This document shows, one piece after another, positions 1 through 10,298 of a DNA stretch of 64,000 nucleotides. Under the pieces are notes generated by a model. It searched no databases, was not told the DNA's origin, and saw nothing but the letters and a program-made list of their open reading frames with translations. The translations under genes were made by a program, and so were the position numbers. The DNA is from Rhodospirillaceae bacterium (lineage in GTDB: Bacteria > Pseudomonadota > Alphaproteobacteria > Rhodospirillales > UBA2165). The stretch is from positions 1 to 64,000 of the forward strand of contig JABHAA010000121.1 in NCBI GenBank assembly GCA_018674495.1, in the 5' to 3' direction. The stretch's first letter is position 1. The number at the start of each line of letters is the position of its first letter.

Positions 1-119
1 CGCGTTTTTGTTTTGTTCCATATGTCGTGGTTTATCAAGGTTTTACGTCTAAATAACCGGTTCGCGCGCTTTGGAACTCTAGGAAACGTGATAGGACAAT
101 TTACCGCTGGAGCTCAAGC

Positions 120-812
120 ATGCTGACCAAAAAGCAATATCAACTCCTCACTCATATTGACGAGCGGCTCAACGATACCGGAATTTCGCCATCCTACGAT
201 GAAATGAAGGATGCCCTGGGACTGAAATCCAAATCCGGGATCCACCGGCTGATCACCGCCCTCGAAGAACGCGGCTTTATCCGCCGTCTGGCGCACAAGG
301 CACGCGCCCTGGAAGTCTTGAAGCTGCCGGAAAACTACTCCGCTGGCAGCGCTGCCGCCGATGTTCCGTTAAAGGTGGTTCAGGCGGATTTCGCCAAGAC
401 GGCCACAAGTCTGCCGGTATCGGCCAACGATCCGGTGGAATTGCCGCTGCTCGGCAAGATCGCCGCCGGCACCCCCATTGAAGCCTTGCGCGACAGCGGC
501 AACAAGATCGAAGTGCCGCCCTCGATGCTCGGCAGGGGCGAACATTATGCTCTGGAAATCGAAGGCGATTCAATGATTGAAGCGGGTATCAACGATGGCG
601 ATACGGTGCTGATCGAACGCTGCGATACGGCCGAAAACGGAACCATCGTTGTCGCCCTGGTGGACGGCAATGAAGTGACCCTGAAGCGTTTGCGCCGGAA
701 AGGCGATTCCATCGCCTTAGAGCCAGCCAACAAGGATTACGAAACCCGCATATTCGGCCCCGACCGGGTTAATGTGCAGGGACGGCTGACCGCCCTGATG
801 CGCAAATACTGA
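120..812 (+). CDS. lexA: LexA repressor (SOS regulator, self-cleaving)
   Basis: This 230-residue protein has the full LexA layout. An N-terminal winged helix-turn-helix (about residues 1-65) would bind SOS operators. A C-terminal S24 peptidase domain carries the Ala116-Gly117 cleavage site in the motif KIAAGTP, the catalytic Ser151 in EGDSMIEAG and the catalytic Lys189 in GNEVTLKRL. RecA filaments stimulate self-cleavage in this family and so induce DNA-repair genes. The start is the ATG at 120; no better upstream start is visible in the 119 bases before it. The gene stands alone and ends at a strong hairpin terminator. I could not find a convincing GTTC-N7-GTTC operator upstream, so autoregulation is expected but not shown by this sequence. 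Confidence 0.96.
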   Translation: MLTKKQYQLLTHIDERLNDTGISPSYDEMKDALGLKSKSGIHRLITALEERGFIRRLAHKARALEVLKLPENYSAGSAAADVPLKVVQADFAKTATSLPVSANDPVELPLLGKIAAGTPIEALRDSGNKIEVPPSMLGRGEHYALEIEGDSMIEAGINDGDTVLIERCDTAENGTIVVALVDGNEVTLKRLRRKGDSIALEPANKDYETRIFGPDRVNVQGRLTALMRKY

Positions 813-841
813 GTTTTGTTTTCGAGATAAGTTGTTGAAAG

Positions 842-873
842 GCGCGTCCGGTGCATTGCCGGGCGCGCTTTTT
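842..873 (+). terminator. Rho-independent terminator after lexA
   Basis: A 10-base-pair stem (842-851 with 859-868, one G-T wobble) encloses a 7-base loop and is followed by five T residues at 869-873. It lies 30 bases after the lexA stop and just before the stop codon of the convergent comEC gene. The opposite strand has only a short T run, so it should act mainly on lexA. Confidence 0.9.
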
Positions 874-877
874 AGTA

Positions 878-3061
878 TCAGCGCTGGGTCGCCCGCGTCC
901 GGCGTTTGCGCACCAGAACCCAGGGGCGGTTGCCGCGAACGCTGTTGACGTTTTCCACCCGCGCGCCGGAACTGGTCAGCCAGATGGCGTGGCTGCCATG
1001 GCGCCAAAGATCAAACCAATCGACAACCGTATGCGCCGACGGGCACTGCCACGGCACCGGCTCCATGGAGACAACGATATCGGCGCGCCGGCAATCTTCG
1101 GCGACGGCCTGGGCATCGGTGATCAGCGCTACGGTCTGCCCCTTGATGCGCCAGATGCAGCCGAGCCGGTCGCACATGGGATTGGTGAGCGATGCCGGCG
1201 GGTTTCGTTTGCTCTGGCCGCGGCCGCGGATTACCTCGCTGTCGGCCTTGGTCAGACCCGCCCTGCGTAACCAGATATCCCGGGAAAACCGCGCGGTATT
1301 ACGGGACGAAAGGATAATGCGGCCTTCCTCGGGGAAAAGCGCGAACAAGCGCCCCTTGCCGTCGATCAAGATATCGGGCTGGCGCAACAAGATTAAGGAC
1401 GCGAGGCCTGCGGCGATACCGATGCCGCCCAGATAACGCCAACGCCGCCGCCACAGGCAAAGCCATAACCCACCCAACGCCAGCGCGATCAAGCCGGCCA
1501 CTGGCATCGCCCGGACGGCGACCACCGCCGCGTCTTGGGCGGCAACCAACTTGGCGATGCCGATCACCGCATCGATACCAAAGCCCATGGGCGCCAGCGC
1601 CAGCTGTTCCAGGCCGAACGGCATCAGTAGCATTCCCAGAATTGCGAACGGCATGATCCACAGGCTGGCGATGGGCACAGCGAGCATATTGGTGGCCAGG
1701 CCAAGCACGGCGATACGGTTAAAGTGGTGCACCGCAAAAGGCGCTGTCGCCAAGGTGGCGATCACCGAAGTGAGGGCGATGCCGGCGAGATAAAGAGCGG
1801 CGCGCTTGCGCCAGTGGTTTTCGGTGCGCGCCGCCACCGCCCTACCCCATTTCTCATACGCCGCGATCAACGCGATAACGGCGGCGAACGACATCTGGAA
1901 GCTGGGCCCAAGGATCGCGTCGGGCTGCAGCAGCAAAATTACAAATGCGGCGATGGCCACCAGGCGCATGGATACACCTTGGCGGTCGAAGATCACAGCC
2001 ACCAATATCAAGCCAATCATGACGAAGGCGCGCTCGGTGGGCACCGTAGCACCGGCCAGCATTGTATAGAAAAAAGCACCACCGATAGCGAACAACGCCG
2101 CCCATTTTTTAATCGGAAAACTGAGCGCCAAGGCTGGCATAAGCGCCAACAGGGCGCGGAGGCCAAAGAACAAAAGCCCGGCGACCAGCCCTACATGGAG
2201 CCCCGATATCGCCAATAGGTGGGCGATTCCGGAATCCCGGAAGGCCTGCAACACCGGTTTCGAAATAGCGCTGCGGTCCCCCGTAATCAGCGCCGCCGCA
2301 ACGGCGCCTGCCTCGCCGACGATCGCGCCTCGGATACGCATGGACAATCGTTGCCGGAGGCGCTGCCAGCGCTGGCCGAGACTGAGCCCCGTCTGCTCTG
2401 CGTTTATCTTTTCGGCCGACCCGAAGGCAAACCCGGTGCCGCCAATGCCGGCGAAGTAGAGCCGGCGCTGGAAATCGAAGGCGCCCGGCATCACCGGCGG
2501 CGGCGGTGGGCCAACGCGGGCGCGCATGCGCACCCAGTCACCGGCCAGGATTTCGGCCGAATTGCGCCGTAGTCTGATGCGGACCCGTTCCGGCGTGGCT
2601 TCCGGTCCCAGCCCGCCGATGCGCACCCGCTCCAATGTCAGCCGCGCGCCGTCGGAAAATATTTCGGCCCGTGCCACTTGGCCCGATACCGACGTGGGAC
2701 CGATCTGGCGTTGCAAGATGGTATGGCCGGCATCGAAGGTGCGCCACGCGGCAGCGTTGAAGCCCAGCGCCATGACTGCGGCGGCGATGGCGATGGGCCA
2801 AAACCCCTGCCGCCGCCGTGCGCCGATTAGCCCCAATATAGCAAGGCCCAGAAGCGCCGGGCCGATCCATGGCGGCGGCTCGAACTGAAGCCCGAAATAG
2901 AGCCCGGTGCCGGCGCCGAGAAATACCGGCAACCAAAGCAGCCAGCGGTCCCGTTCGGCCAACAAAGCGGCCGTTATCCAGTGATTGACGCCGAAAACCC
3001 TATCCATGGAGGCCCCCAAAAGCTTAAGGCCCAGCCTAAACGCCCGGCGCCGTGCCGACAA
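878..3061 (-). CDS. comEC: ComEC/Rec2-family competence protein
   Basis: This is a large polytopic membrane protein of up to 727 residues. It has an N-terminal hydrophobic pair, an exposed DUF4131-like region (about residues 90-250) and a Competence domain with many transmembrane segments (about 250-530) containing the typical stretch GIAHLLAISGLHVGLVAG. ComEC forms the inner-membrane channel for single-stranded DNA during transformation. The C-terminal part (about 560-727) ends in a short soluble region with WFDLWRHGSHAIWL and lacks an obvious full metallo-beta-lactamase motif, which is usual for alphaproteobacterial members. The longest frame begins with TTG at 3061; an ATG at 3007 is an alternative and neither has a clear ribosome-binding site. 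It is divergent from gltX. No other competence gene is in the window. Confidence 0.88.
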   Translation of the reverse strand: MSARRRAFRLGLKLLGASMDRVFGVNHWITAALLAERDRWLLWLPVFLGAGTGLYFGLQFEPPPWIGPALLGLAILGLIGARRRQGFWPIAIAAAVMALGFNAAAWRTFDAGHTILQRQIGPTSVSGQVARAEIFSDGARLTLERVRIGGLGPEATPERVRIRLRRNSAEILAGDWVRMRARVGPPPPPVMPGAFDFQRRLYFAGIGGTGFAFGSAEKINAEQTGLSLGQRWQRLRQRLSMRIRGAIVGEAGAVAAALITGDRSAISKPVLQAFRDSGIAHLLAISGLHVGLVAGLLFFGLRALLALMPALALSFPIKKWAALFAIGGAFFYTMLAGATVPTERAFVMIGLILVAVIFDRQGVSMRLVAIAAFVILLLQPDAILGPSFQMSFAAVIALIAAYEKWGRAVAARTENHWRKRAALYLAGIALTSVIATLATAPFAVHHFNRIAVLGLATNMLAVPIASLWIMPFAILGMLLMPFGLEQLALAPMGFGIDAVIGIAKLVAAQDAAVVAVRAMPVAGLIALALGGLWLCLWRRRWRYLGGIGIAAGLASLILLRQPDILIDGKGRLFALFPEEGRIILSSRNTARFSRDIWLRRAGLTKADSEVIRGRGQSKRNPPASLTNPMCDRLGCIWRIKGQTVALITDAQAVAEDCRRADIVVSMEPVPWQCPSAHTVVDWFDLWRHGSHAIWLTSSGARVENVNSVRGNRPWVLVRKRRTRATQR

Positions 3062-3169
3062 TGAGCAGAAATTGCCACGCTGGTATTTTACCGCCGGGGA
3101 TGCTACAAATTGGCCAGCCCACCGCCGACGGGCTATTTTTTATTCAATAAAATCAACATGTTGGATGGT

Positions 3170-4579
3170 ATGAACCCGGTAGTTACTCGCTTTGCCCCCT
3201 CGCCCACCGGTTACTTGCACATCGGCGGCGCGCGCACGGCGTTGTTCAACTGGCTGTTTGCTCGGCACCACGGCGGTAAATTTTTACTGCGTATCGAGGA
3301 CACCGACCGCAAGCGCTATTCGCCGGAGGCGGTGGAGGCCATCTATGGCGGGCTCAAATGGCTGGGGCTGGATTGGGACGAAGAGCCGGTGTCCCAGTTC
3401 GCCGGGCGAGCACGTCACCAGGAGGTTGCCGAAAACCTGCTGGCCAGCGGTGGCGCCTATCGTTGTTATTGCTCACCCGAAGAGCTGACCGAAATGCGCG
3501 AACGGGCACGCGAAGCTGGGTCGGCCAGATTGTATGACGGTCGCTGGCGGGACCGAGATCCGGTCGATGCGCCGGCCGGCGTCGATCCGGTGATCCGCTT
3601 GAAGGCTCCGCAAACCGGCGAAACTGTGATTGAGGACGCCATTCAAGGCACGGTCAGGGTCGGCAACGACCAGCTCGATGACATGATCCTGGTCCGCGCC
3701 GACGGCACCCCCACTTACATGCTTGCCGTCGTGGTCGACGACCATGACATGGCCATCAGCCACGTCATTCGCGGTGACGATCATCTGACAAATGCCTTCC
3801 GCCAGGCTCAAATCTATGGTGCCCTCAGCTGGGAATTACCAGTGTTTGCGCATATGCCCCTGCTGCACGGCAGCGACGGCAAGAAACTGTCCAAGCGGCA
3901 CGGCGCCCTCGGCGTCGAGACCTATCGGGACGACGGTTTTCTTAGCGATGCCATGAACAATTATCTGCTGCGTCTCGGCTGGTCACACGGCTCCGACGAA
4001 ATCATCAGCCGCGACGAAGCCATCGAATGGTTTGATCTGGATGCCGTCGGGCGGGGCGCCGCACAGTTCGATATGGACAAACTGACCAGCCTAAACGGCC
4101 ATTACATTCGCCACGCCGGCGATGCCGAATTGCTCGAACTCGTGCGCCCGATATTGGAAAAATTGCTCGGCCACGGGATCGAAATTGATGCCCTGGCGCG
4201 CCTCAAATCGGGTTTATCTGGGTTAAAGGAACGCGCGAAAAATATCAATGAACTATCTGAAAATGCACTGTTTTATGTGCATAAGCGCCCTCTACCGGTG
4301 GATGACAAGGCACGAAAATTACTTGACGAACAGGGGCGCCGCATGGTCGATATAGCCCGCGACGAATTGGCTGGCATTTCAAATTGGTCCCATGACGAGC
4401 TGGAAAACAGCATCCGCGACGCGGCGGCGGCACGGGACGAAAATCTGGGCAAACTGGCCCAGCCGTTGCGCGCCGCACTGACGGGATCAAATGTGTCGCC
4501 TGGGATATTCGAAGTCATGGAAATATTAGGGCGGGAAGAAACTCTAGGAAGATTGGAAGATGCAGTCTCCACGCCTTAA
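3170..4579 (+). CDS. gltX: Glutamyl-tRNA synthetase
   Basis: This class I aminoacyl-tRNA synthetase of 469 residues charges tRNA-Glu in the cytoplasm. The HIGH-type signature appears as GYLHIGGA at residues 14-21 and the KMSKS loop as KLSKR at 239-243, the correct order and spacing for the Rossmann-fold catalytic core. A helical anticodon-binding region follows. I chose the ATG at 3170, giving [14 protein letters not shown]; in-frame starts exist at 3110 and 3158 but add non-homologous residues. Many alphaproteobacteria use a nondiscriminating GluRS that also charges tRNA-Gln; this cannot be decided here. The next gene, gltA, follows after 85 bases and may be co-transcribed. Confidence 0.96.
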   Translation: MNPVVTRFAPSPTGYLHIGGARTALFNWLFARHHGGKFLLRIEDTDRKRYSPEAVEAIYGGLKWLGLDWDEEPVSQFAGRARHQEVAENLLASGGAYRCYCSPEELTEMRERAREAGSARLYDGRWRDRDPVDAPAGVDPVIRLKAPQTGETVIEDAIQGTVRVGNDQLDDMILVRADGTPTYMLAVVVDDHDMAISHVIRGDDHLTNAFRQAQIYGALSWELPVFAHMPLLHGSDGKKLSKRHGALGVETYRDDGFLSDAMNNYLLRLGWSHGSDEIISRDEAIEWFDLDAVGRGAAQFDMDKLTSLNGHYIRHAGDAELLELVRPILEKLLGHGIEIDALARLKSGLSGLKERAKNINELSENALFYVHKRPLPVDDKARKLLDEQGRRMVDIARDELAGISNWSHDELENSIRDAAAARDENLGKLAQPLRAALTGSNVSPGIFEVMEILGREETLGRLEDAVSTP

Positions 4580-4664
4580 GTGATCAGGGGCTCCGGGCGA
4601 GAGCAAGTAGCGAGAAACGCCAGCCGTTAAACTGACCGTATTGATTATTGAGGGAAATCGTCTC

Positions 4665-5981
4665 ATGGCCGAGCAAGACCAACGCAACTCAGAATCCTTC
4701 ACCCTTACCAACAATTCCACCGGCGATGAATTCGAACTACAGGTCCTAAATGGCACGGTGGGTCCAAAGGTGATTGATGTGCGGCGTCTCTATGCCGACA
4801 CCGGATATTTCACCTATGATCCTGGCTTCACCTCAACGGGAAGCTGCGAATCCAATATCACCTATATTGACGGCGACGAGGGTATTTTATTGTACCGGGG
4901 CTACCCCATCGCCGCCCTGGCCGAACATTCGGATTTCACCGAGGTTTGCTACCTGCTGCTTTACGGCGAATTACCGGATAAGACCCAGAAAGACAAATTC
5001 AACAACGACATCACCTACCACACCATGCTGCACGAGCAGCTGAACAATTTTTACCGAGGTTTCCGGCGGGATTCCCACCCCATGGCGATCATGTGCGGCG
5101 TGGTCGGCGCGCTTTCCGCCTTTTACCACGACAGCCTTGATATTTCCGATCCCTGGCACCGGATGGTGGCGTCTTATCGGATGCTCGCCAAAATTCCAAC
5201 CATCGCCGCCCAGGCTTACAAATATTCCATCGGCCAGCCTTTCATATTTCCGCGCAACGATCTGAGTTATGCCGAGAATTTTTTGCATATGATGTTCGCG
5301 ACGCCGGCCGAGGATTATGAAATTAGCCCCATATTGGCCCGCGCCATGGACCGAATTTTGATCCTGCACGCGGACCATGAACAGAACGCATCAACCTCGA
5401 CGGTGCGCCTTGCAGGGTCTTCGGGCGCCAATCCCTTCGCCTGCATCGCCGCCGGCATCGCGTCTCTTTGGGGGCCCGCCCACGGCGGCGCCAACGAGGC
5501 GGTGCTCAATATGCTGCAGGAAATCGGCGACAAGTCGAACATTCCCGAATTTATTGCCAAGGCAAAAGACAAGGACGATCCGTTCCGCCTGATGGGTTTT
5601 GGTCATCGGGTCTACAAGAATTTCGACCCGCGCGCCAAGGTGATGCAGGAGACTTGCCACGAGGTTCTGGGCGAGCTGGGTGTCACCGACGAGCCGTTGC
5701 TGGAGCTGGCCATGGAGTTGGAGCGCATTGCCCTCGAAGACGAATATTTCGTCGAGCGCAAGCTCTATCCCAACGTGGATTTCTATTCCGGTATCATCTT
5801 CCGTGCCATGGGCATCCCGACATCGATGTTTACGGTGCTGTTTGCGGTTGCCCGCACCGTCGGCTGGATCGCCCAATGGAACGAGATGGTCGAGGATCCA
5901 AGCCAGAAGATTGGTCGTCCCAGGCAACTTTATCTCGGCGAAACCTACCGCGATTTCGTGCCTGTCGATAAGCGCGGCTGA
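4665..5981 (+). CDS. gltA: Citrate synthase
   Basis: This 438-residue enzyme condenses oxaloacetate and acetyl-CoA to citrate at the entry of the TCA cycle. The catalytic residues are visible: His273 in GPAHGGANE, His314 in GFGHRVYKN and Asp372 in NVDFYSG. The length and N-terminal beta domain match the hexameric, NADH-sensitive type common in Gram-negative bacteria. I chose the ATG at 4665 because GAGGG lies about ten bases upstream; the frame remains open to 4641. The TGA stop is directly abutted by the stop codon of the convergent lpxB gene, so there is no spacer and no visible terminator. Confidence 0.96.
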   Translation: MAEQDQRNSESFTLTNNSTGDEFELQVLNGTVGPKVIDVRRLYADTGYFTYDPGFTSTGSCESNITYIDGDEGILLYRGYPIAALAEHSDFTEVCYLLLYGELPDKTQKDKFNNDITYHTMLHEQLNNFYRGFRRDSHPMAIMCGVVGALSAFYHDSLDISDPWHRMVASYRMLAKIPTIAAQAYKYSIGQPFIFPRNDLSYAENFLHMMFATPAEDYEISPILARAMDRILILHADHEQNASTSTVRLAGSSGANPFACIAAGIASLWGPAHGGANEAVLNMLQEIGDKSNIPEFIAKAKDKDDPFRLMGFGHRVYKNFDPRAKVMQETCHEVLGELGVTDEPLLELAMELERIALEDEYFVERKLYPNVDFYSGIIFRAMGIPTSMFTVLFAVARTVGWIAQWNEMVEDPSQKIGRPRQLYLGETYRDFVPVDKRG

Positions 5982-7172
5982 TCACCCGGCCGCAACCGCC
6001 TTCGATTTTTTGATTATTTCCAGCACCACGTTGGCGGCGGCAGCGCCGGGCGATGCGTCCGTCGGCGCCAAACTTTGCATGGCGATCTGAAAGCGCTCCG
6101 ACTGGTGTGCCCGGGCCTCCGCATCATCCAAAAGCCCGGCCACGGCGGCGGCGATTGGCTCCGCCCTGCATTGTTCTAGGATAAATTCGGGCACCACTGC
6201 CTCGCCAAGGGCCACATTGACCAGATGCACGTAGTCGCCCTGGACCAACGCGTGCGCCAATTTGTTTGTAAGCCAGTTAAAGCGGTAGGCAACCACGTGC
6301 GGAACGCCGGCGGCGGCCAGCTCCAAGCCGACCGTCCCCGATGCCGCCAATGCGGCGTCCGAGGCCGCAAAGGCATCGAACTTCTCCGCCTCCCCGGCAA
6401 CAATTAGCGGCGGTTCCGGCCAGTGGCCGATCTCGGAGCGTAAATAGTCGGCCACATGGTCAACCGTGGGCATCACCGTGACGAGCCCCGGATGGCCGGG
6501 CGCCAGGGCCGCCATCACCTCTTTGAATATGGGCATTAGGCGGCGAACCTCGCCGCTGCGCGAACCTGGCAACAGGCACAATAGGGTCGCATCCGCCGAA
6601 ATCTGGTGGCGCGCCCGGAAATCCCTGCCGTCGCCGGTCCCGGCACCGCTTTCCAGAACCGGATGGCCGGTAAAGGTGGCTGCCAGGCCATGCCGGGTGA
6701 AATACGGCGGCTCAAACGGCAGCAAGGTCATAACGTGATCCAGATAGCGGGCCATCTTTTTGGCGCGTCCGGGCTTCCAAGCCCATACGGATGGCGCCAC
6801 GTAATGCACTAGCGGGATGCCCTGCCCGGCCAATCGTTTGGCGACGCGGAGACCAAAATCCGGCGCATCTATTGTTACCAACACCTCCGGGCGCGAGGTC
6901 CGGATATCATCAGCGGTTTCACGGATGCGGCGCAGCAGGCCTGCCAATCTGGGCAGCACCTCGGCGATGCCCATAACGCTCAACTCATCAATGGGAAACC
7001 GGCTTTCGAGGCCCTCGGCGCCCATATGTGCGCCGCCGATACCGCGAAACGTGATGTCACCAGTGGCTTGGTCTTTAAGCGCCGCCATGAGACGCGCGCC
7101 CAGGCGGTCGCCGGATGGCTCGCCGGCGATCAAATAGACCAGCCGCGCCTGGCCGCTGTCAGGACTATTCAC
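5982..7172 (-). CDS. lpxB: Lipid-A-disaccharide synthase
   Basis: This GT-B type glycosyltransferase of 396 residues joins UDP-2,3-diacylglucosamine and 2,3-diacylglucosamine-1-phosphate to form the lipid A disaccharide at the inner face of the inner membrane. The N-terminal motif GEPSGDRLGARLM and the later PLVHYVAPSVWAWKPGR region are family hallmarks. The start is GTG at 7172, overlapping the end of lpxI by 8 bases, with GGAG about nine bases upstream. It is the last gene of the leftward envelope-biogenesis run, and its substrate is the product of the preceding lpxI. Confidence 0.95.
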   Translation of the reverse strand: MNSPDSGQARLVYLIAGEPSGDRLGARLMAALKDQATGDITFRGIGGAHMGAEGLESRFPIDELSVMGIAEVLPRLAGLLRRIRETADDIRTSRPEVLVTIDAPDFGLRVAKRLAGQGIPLVHYVAPSVWAWKPGRAKKMARYLDHVMTLLPFEPPYFTRHGLAATFTGHPVLESGAGTGDGRDFRARHQISADATLLCLLPGSRSGEVRRLMPIFKEVMAALAPGHPGLVTVMPTVDHVADYLRSEIGHWPEPPLIVAGEAEKFDAFAASDAALAASGTVGLELAAAGVPHVVAYRFNWLTNKLAHALVQGDYVHLVNVALGEAVVPEFILEQCRAEPIAAAVAGLLDDAEARAHQSERFQIAMQSLAPTDASPGAAAANVVLEIIKKSKAVAAG

Positions 7173-7983
7173 GGGGGGCTACTCCGATCACGAACAAGCC
7201 TTCCGCATTGGCTTTTTCGACCAAAGTTTCCAGCCCCAGCACCAAGGTGGCGCCAGCCTCGACGGCAATTCCGGCAAGGCCGGCGCGGGCGGCGTTTTCC
7301 ACGGTGGCGGCGCCGATGGCCGGCAAATCGATGCGTCGGTCCTGGTCCGGCTTTTTCATTTTGACGAGGACCCCGCCTTTGTCAGGCCCCGCAGCGGCAA
7401 AGCGCGCGATCATGGCGTCGGTGCCGTCTTCGGTCTCGCGCTCGACAACAAATTCGTTTCGGACAATGACGCCCTGGCCGATATCGCGAGCGCCCAATTG
7501 TCGGGCAGCATCGATGCCGACGTCGATATCGCGCAAATCCGATGGCCCCGGCGTGATGGCGCCCATGACACCTTCTGAGGCCAACAGACCGGCCAGGAGA
7601 TCGTCCGCCCCCTTGACCACGAAGCCTTCTTTTTCCAGCGCGCCGGCCAAGGCGGACAACAGGCTGTTATCGCCGAGCATGCGGTAGCCGATGCGTGCCA
7701 TCAATTTGGCCCCATAGGCATCCAACTTTAGTTGCCCAAGCTTGGGCCGCTTGATGTGCCCCGCCATGACCACTTCGGCCACATCTTCCCGGTGGAGCGC
7801 CGCTACGGTTTGGCCGCCAGCTCCGAGCGCAATCCATTCGTGGGGTGTATCGGGGACCAAACCGGCATCGGCCTGGCCGGAAAAGGCGACGACGAAATAG
7901 TCCCGCCCGGTATTCCGGCAAAGGGCAATCAGGCGCCGTGGCAAATCGCCGCCACCCGCCAATATTCCGAGCTTAGGCAGCAT
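7165..7983 (-). CDS. lpxI: UDP-2,3-diacylglucosamine pyrophosphatase LpxI
   Basis: This 272-residue protein belongs to the DUF1009/LpxI family, which replaces LpxH in alphaproteobacteria and hydrolyses UDP-2,3-diacylglucosamine to lipid X by a different phosphate attack. The N-terminal GILAGGGDLPRRLI motif and the C-terminal DLPAIGAATVENAARAG region with conserved acidic residues support this. The ATG at 7983 overlaps the lpxA coding end by 11 bases; a TTG two codons upstream is possible. Its place between lpxA and lpxB fits the pathway order. Confidence 0.93.
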   Translation of the reverse strand: MLPKLGILAGGGDLPRRLIALCRNTGRDYFVVAFSGQADAGLVPDTPHEWIALGAGGQTVAALHREDVAEVVMAGHIKRPKLGQLKLDAYGAKLMARIGYRMLGDNSLLSALAGALEKEGFVVKGADDLLAGLLASEGVMGAITPGPSDLRDIDVGIDAARQLGARDIGQGVIVRNEFVVERETEDGTDAMIARFAAAGPDKGGVLVKMKKPDQDRRIDLPAIGAATVENAARAGLAGIAVEAGATLVLGLETLVEKANAEGLFVIGVAPRE

Positions 7984-8773
7984 CCTCAAGCAGCGGCTGG
8001 CAAATGGAGCGCGACGAATCGACGCCGGTAAATTCGACGATTTCCATCACCGGCTCGACGCCGCTGAACAAATCCGATACATCGGCGAGGCGCTCTTGCA
8101 AGGTGCCTTCGGGAGCGAAGATCAAGCGGTAGGCGCGGCGCAAATCGTGAATATCGTCCCTCGAAAAACCGCGCCGTTTGAGACCAACCAGATTCAGGCC
8201 CGACAGGTGGGCACGGTTGCCGAATACCGAGCCGTAGGGGATGACATCGTTTTCGACCCCTGACATGCCGCCAACCATAGCGTGGCGGCCGATGCGCACA
8301 AACTGATGCACCGCCGACAGCCCGCCGATTATGGCCCATTCGCCGATCTCCACATGGCCGCCGAGGGTGGCATTGTTTACCAGGATCACATGATCGCCGA
8401 TGTGGCAATCGTGGGCCACATGAGCGCCGATCATGAACAAACATCCGTCACCGATTTTGGTGAGCATGCCGCCGCCCTGAGTGCCCGGGTTCATGGTGAC
8501 ATGTTCTCGGATCACATTATCGGCGCCGATCTCAAGGGCCGACGGCTCGCCATCATATTTCAGATCCTGGGGATTATGGCCGATCGAGGCGAACGGAAAA
8601 ATTTGTGTGTTGTTGCCGACACTGGTACGCCCGGCCACCACCACGTGCGAATGTAAAACTACGCCGTTGCCCAGCGCAACATTGGCGCCGATGCTGCAAT
8701 AGGGGCCAATGGCGACGTCCGCGCCCAATTGGGCGCCGTCTTCGATGATCGCGGTGGGATGTATCTGGCTCAT
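7973..8773 (-). CDS. lpxA: UDP-N-acetylglucosamine acyltransferase
   Basis: This 266-residue left-handed beta-helix acyltransferase performs the first step of lipid A synthesis, transferring a 3-hydroxyacyl group from ACP to UDP-GlcNAc. The hexapeptide-repeat pattern (for example [17 protein letters not shown]) covers about residues 1-190, and the catalytic histidine lies in [12 protein letters not shown] helical C-terminal domain follows. Its ATG overlaps the TGA of fabZ as ATGA, suggesting translational coupling. The acyl-chain length used cannot be read from the sequence with confidence. Confidence 0.96.
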   Translation of the reverse strand: MSQIHPTAIIEDGAQLGADVAIGPYCSIGANVALGNGVVLHSHVVVAGRTSVGNNTQIFPFASIGHNPQDLKYDGEPSALEIGADNVIREHVTMNPGTQGGGMLTKIGDGCLFMIGAHVAHDCHIGDHVILVNNATLGGHVEIGEWAIIGGLSAVHQFVRIGRHAMVGGMSGVENDVIPYGSVFGNRAHLSGLNLVGLKRRGFSRDDIHDLRRAYRLIFAPEGTLQERLADVSDLFSGVEPVMEIVEFTGVDSSRSICQPLLEDAA

Positions 8774-9237
8774 GGATCAACAATCATTGCGGTGAATTTG
8801 GCCTCGGCGACAACGGCGTCATCGACCTTGGCAATGCCTTCAAATTTCCAGACCGAGCCGCGCTTCTGTGTCTTCGTCACATGGATTTCGAGCACGTCGC
8901 CGGGCACCACCGGTTTTCGAAAGCGCGCATTGTCGATGGCCATGAAATAAACCAGTTTTCCATCAGGGTCATCATCCATGGAAACAACCACCATGGCCGC
9001 CGCCGTCTGCGCCATGGATTCAACAATCAGAACGCCCGGCATAACCGGATGGCCGGGAAAATGGCCGGGGAAAAACGGCTCGTTAATGGTGACATTTTTG
9101 ATGCCGACGGCGCTTTCCCCGGAAACTATATCGCGGACCTTGTCGATCAGCAGAAACGGATAGCGATGGGGCAACAGCTCCATTATGCGCGCGGTATCCA
9201 GTTCCATGATGTCTTTTTGCGGCCTATTGGTATCCAT
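8770..9237 (-). CDS. fabZ: (3R)-hydroxyacyl-ACP dehydratase FabZ
   Basis: This 155-residue hot-dog-fold enzyme dehydrates 3-hydroxyacyl-ACP in fatty-acid synthesis and so competes with LpxA and LpxD for the same acyl-ACP pool. The active-site His and Glu are in [18 protein letters not shown], preceded by the typical [12 protein letters not shown]. The frame is open to 9324, but the ATG at 9237 is preceded at 8 bases by the perfect Shine-Dalgarno GGAGGAGG, which decides the start. It lies between lpxD and lpxA, the usual arrangement. Confidence 0.96.
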   Translation of the reverse strand: MDTNRPQKDIMELDTARIMELLPHRYPFLLIDKVRDIVSGESAVGIKNVTINEPFFPGHFPGHPVMPGVLIVESMAQTAAAMVVVSMDDDPDGKLVYFMAIDNARFRKPVVPGDVLEIHVTKTQKRGSVWKFEGIAKVDDAVVAEAKFTAMIVDP

Positions 9238-9245
9238 CAATGATA

Positions 9246-9253
9246 CCTCCTCC
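9246..9253 (-). promoter_or_regulatory. Strong ribosome-binding site of fabZ
   Basis: The minus strand reads GGAGGAGG eight bases before the ATG at 9237. It lies in the 44-base spacer between lpxD and fabZ and rules out the longer in-frame start at 9324, which would overlap lpxD. Confidence 0.85.
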
Positions 9254-9281
9254 TTGCCATGCGTCGTCAATTCGTAACGTG

Positions 9282-10295
9282 TCAATCTTTGCGTAGCCGC
9301 TTGATCGCGGCCAAATTCCGCCAATGCTCGGTCGCCTTAATCGCAGGAAAACCGGCAACCGTCATGCCCGCCGGTATATCTTTGGTAACCCCGCTTTTGC
9401 CGGCAATTTTGGCGCCGTCGCCGATCTGCAAATGACCGGCAATACCGGCCTGTCCGCCAATCATCACAAAGTCACCCAACTTGGCGCTACCCGATATGCC
9501 TACCTGCGCGGCAACAAGACAACCCCGGCCCAGGTTGACGTTATGTGCGATTTGGCAAAGATTATCAATCTTCGTTCCGGCACCAATGATCGTGTCCGGC
9601 CCGGTGCCCCGATCAACGCAGCTATTGGCACCCAATTCAACGTCATCTTCAATGATAACCGCACCAAGTTGCGGCACTTTTTCGTGCCCCTCCGCACCGG
9701 GTGCAAAGCCGAAGCCGTCCTGGCCGATGCGCACACCGGTATGCAGGACCACGTTGGATCCTAGCGTGCAACAGATCAACGTGCAGTTGGGACCGATACG
9801 GCAACCCTTGCCCAAATGAACGCCTTTGCCGATAACCGTATACTCACCGATGCTGCAATCGTCACCGATGACGCAATCCTCGCCGATGATGGCACCCGCC
9901 ATCAACGTCACCCTCTCGCCAATCTGGGCCGACGGCGCGGCGCCCGTCTGCCCTCCGCTGCGACCGGAAATCGGCGGCGCCGGGTAAAACATCTGCGCCA
10001 CTTTGGCATAAGCGCGATAAGGATCTTTGGTGACCAGTAACTGGGCGGCGGGCGGCGCCAACGCAACATGACCGGGCGCAACAATAATAGCGCCGGCCTC
10101 ACACTTGCGAAAGGCCTCCACATAGCGCCGGTTATCGATGAAACTGATTGTGTCCGCTCGCGCCTCGGCGAGCGGCATCACATCAGAAAATTCGAGGATC
10201 GAAGGCGGCGCGCCGGCAATCTCGGCGTCTGCCGCGTCGACCAGTTCGGCCAGACTAAAGGGGCCCGCCCTGTCATAAAACCGGGCGTCCGCCAT
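9282..10295 (-). CDS. lpxD: UDP-3-O-(3-hydroxyacyl)glucosamine N-acyltransferase
   Basis: This 337-residue protein adds the second (N-linked) hydroxyacyl chain in lipid A synthesis. An N-terminal uridine-binding domain (about residues 1-100) is followed by a long hexapeptide-repeat beta-helix (about 110-310), with the catalytic His region [13 protein letters not shown], and a short C-terminal helix. The ATG at 10295 lies three bases after the stop of skp. It is part of the bamA-skp-lpxD-fabZ-lpxA block. Confidence 0.96.
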   Translation of the reverse strand: MADARFYDRAGPFSLAELVDAADAEIAGAPPSILEFSDVMPLAEARADTISFIDNRRYVEAFRKCEAGAIIVAPGHVALAPPAAQLLVTKDPYRAYAKVAQMFYPAPPISGRSGGQTGAAPSAQIGERVTLMAGAIIGEDCVIGDDCSIGEYTVIGKGVHLGKGCRIGPNCTLICCTLGSNVVLHTGVRIGQDGFGFAPGAEGHEKVPQLGAVIIEDDVELGANSCVDRGTGPDTIIGAGTKIDNLCQIAHNVNLGRGCLVAAQVGISGSAKLGDFVMIGGQAGIAGHLQIGDGAKIAGKSGVTKDIPAGMTVAGFPAIKATEHWRNLAAIKRLRKD

Positions 10296-10298
10296 TAA

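Noticed and set aside
1..119. Possible LexA operator upstream of lexA
   Set aside because: GAAC at 74-77 and AAAC at 84-87 are six bases apart instead of seven and the second half is imperfect. GTTC at 15-18 has no partner. No match to GTTC-N7-GTTC was found.
878..1500. A truncated ComEC because the metallo-beta-lactamase part is missing
   Set aside because: The frame is intact and alphaproteobacterial members commonly have a short C-terminal region of this type.
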